Part shown: positions 4,525 to 5,551 of the stretch, piece after piece | How the letters are laid out: every line of letters starts with the position of its first letter | How positions within the stretch are numbered: position 1 is the first letter of the stretch | Assembly (NCBI GenBank): GCA_009922295.1 | Contig: RFWA01000180.1 | Location: 1-5,551 of the forward strand | Length of the DNA stretch: 5,551 nt | Reading direction: 5' to 3' | Source: Betaproteobacteria bacterium | Lineage (GTDB): Bacteria; Pseudomonadota; Gammaproteobacteria; Burkholderiales; Burkholderiaceae_C | Translations under genes and position numbers: made by a program | Notes under the pieces: generated by a model | Databases searched by the model: none | What the model saw: the letters and a program-made list of their open reading frames with translations, nothing else | Told to the model about the DNA's origin: nothing

Positions 4525-5551
4525 ATGCTTGGCTCGGCGGGAACAACCAGCACTGCTGGCGACAACACGTTCAATGGAAATGTCTTAAACGCATTTTCTG
4601 TCAGCGACGCCTTGGATGGTGGAGCTGGTAACGATACGGTGACTATTGTTCAGTCTGGTGGAGCCCTAACGCTGCCACTGAATGCAACAATTAAAAATAT
4701 TGAGACTGGTAATTTCATTACTGATACCACCGCGCTGTCGTTAAACGCCTCGTCGTTCACCGGCATGACTGCACTAAACGTGACCGGCATTACGGCCATG
4801 GCTGTTACCGCAGCTGCAACCAATGCAGTGACTATGACGCGCACAACAGCAACTGGTGCTGCTACGGTTAACGGTGGTTCGTCTGTGACTGTCACCGAAA
4901 CTGGTTCATCGGGCGGCACCCTCATCATTGGCGGTACGACAAATGCTGCAGGTGCGGTAGCGGTCACATCCACAGTCCTTGCAACTAATGGTTCTACTGG
5001 TAATGCTATTACCGTCACCGGCGGTACGACTATCAGCGTCACACAGACGGGCTCTAATGCGGCTGTTACGGGTGAGAACACTACTGCTGGTGCTATCGTT
5101 GTCACAGGTGGCGCTACAACAACGGCAATTACTGTTACCGAAAGCTCTGCCAGGACTGGCTTCACTGCTGCTTCGGGGCAGGCTGGCGTCTCTGGTTTTA
5201 CCAATGGCGCTGTCACAATTGCTGATAAAAATGCTGCTGAAACAGCGACCGCTGGTACGCTGGCGACTGTGACATTGAATGGGTTTGCTGCAGCCACGGT
5301 TAACTCTGGTGCGCTGACAACCTTGAATTTGTCCGGTACTGGCACATCCGCAGCTGTGACCATGGGTGCGCTTACTACGCCAACTGTGACTACCTTGGCG
5401 CTTAATGTGAATGGCTTGACGACGACCGGTGCCGTTACAACGCCAACAATTACGACCCTGAATATTGCTTCTACTGGCACTGCATCAACGATCAATTCAT
5501 TAGTTGCCGCAGCTGCTAAAACCATTAATGTGTCTGGTGACGCGAAGGTAA
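4525..5551 (+). CDS. Beta-strand-repeat, RTX/S-layer-like surface protein, 5'-truncated and 3'-incomplete
   Basis: The frame is open from 4486, after the TAA at 4483-4485, to the right edge. The first ATG is at 4525, giving 342 codons in the window. Family-like sequence already begins upstream of that ATG (PLTTGTDT, about 4492), and no ribosome binding site or signal peptide is visible. The true 5' part is therefore probably missing. The product is extremely rich in Thr, Ala, Val, Gly, Ser and Asn and has no Cys, Trp or Tyr in the visible part. One RTX-like GGAGNDT (GGxGxD, calcium-binding type) occurs near 4621-4641. Many short beta-strand repeats follow, such as TTPTVTTLAL and TTPTITTLNI, 21 residues apart. 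Such proteins usually leave by type I secretion using a C-terminal signal, here outside the window. Codons favour A/T third positions (ACT, GCT, GGT), unlike gltX. It may be a pseudogene, a silent cassette or a gene cut by an element. Confidence 0.75.
   Translation, partial: MLGSAGTTSTAGDNTFNGNVLNAFSVSDALDGGAGNDTVTIVQSGGALTLPLNATIKNIETGNFITDTTALSLNASSFTGMTALNVTGITAMAVTAAATNAVTMTRTTATGAATVNGGSSVTVTETGSSGGTLIIGGTTNAAGAVAVTSTVLATNGSTGNAITVTGGTTISVTQTGSNAAVTGENTTAGAIVVTGGATTTAITVTESSARTGFTAASGQAGVSGFTNGAVTIADKNAAETATAGTLATVTLNGFAAATVNSGALTTLNLSGTGTSAAVTMGALTTPTVTTLALNVNGLTTTGAVTTPTITTLNIASTGTASTINSLVAAAAKTINVSGDAKV

Noticed and set aside
4650..5525. Long minus-strand open frame of 291 codons over the right end
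   Set aside because: It is a shadow of the plus-strand repeat protein. Thr/Ala/Val/Gly codons read backwards give few stops, and only the plus frame shows family motifs such as GGAGNDT and TTGTDT.

Overview
The window looks like a chromosomal segment from a betaproteobacterium, most likely Burkholderiales (Comamonadaceae-like). This rests on the GC-rich gltX codon usage and the layout of gltX followed by tRNA-Ala(GGC), tRNA-Glu(TTC) and tRNA-Asp(GTC). The assignment is inferred from sequence character alone, without a database search.

Region 1 (1-1273) is core genome. It holds the 3' end of gltX (glutamyl-tRNA synthetase), a promoter-like TATAAT, three tRNA genes with encoded CCA ends, and a strong bidirectional rho-independent terminator. 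The spacers between the tRNAs carry small hairpins capped by GNRA tetraloops.

Region 2 (1274-about 4490) is accessory. On the minus strand lie a Fic-domain AMP-transferase with an intact HPFxDGNGRxxR motif and its own N-terminal inhibitory motif, and a full-length tyrosine recombinase with all catalytic residues. Divergent from the recombinase is a small Xre-type repressor on the plus strand. The shared int/xre promoter region holds a palindromic operator. The fic promoter holds a perfect inverted repeat that exactly fills the 17-bp spacer between -35 and -10. Downstream of xre are two copies of a 16-bp direct repeat, each with two ACAGG units 11 bp apart, followed by a perfect 12-5-12 bp inverted repeat. 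Together these resemble the arm-type and core-type sites of a site-specific recombinase, so this is a candidate attachment region.

Region 3 (about 4490-5551, running off the right end) is a Thr/Ala/Val/Gly-rich reading frame on the plus strand coding for a beta-strand-repeat, RTX/S-layer-like exported surface protein. It is readable only on the plus strand; the long minus-strand frame over it is a shadow. Recognisable sequence (LTTGTDT...) begins right after an in-frame stop and just beyond the inverted repeat. No convincing start, ribosome binding site or promoter is visible, so it looks 5'-truncated.

The most interesting hypothesis is that the recombinase, its candidate sites and the headless surface-protein frame belong together. 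Either an integrative element has interrupted a surface-protein gene, or this is a silent cassette whose expression depends on recombination. The sequence alone cannot choose between these.
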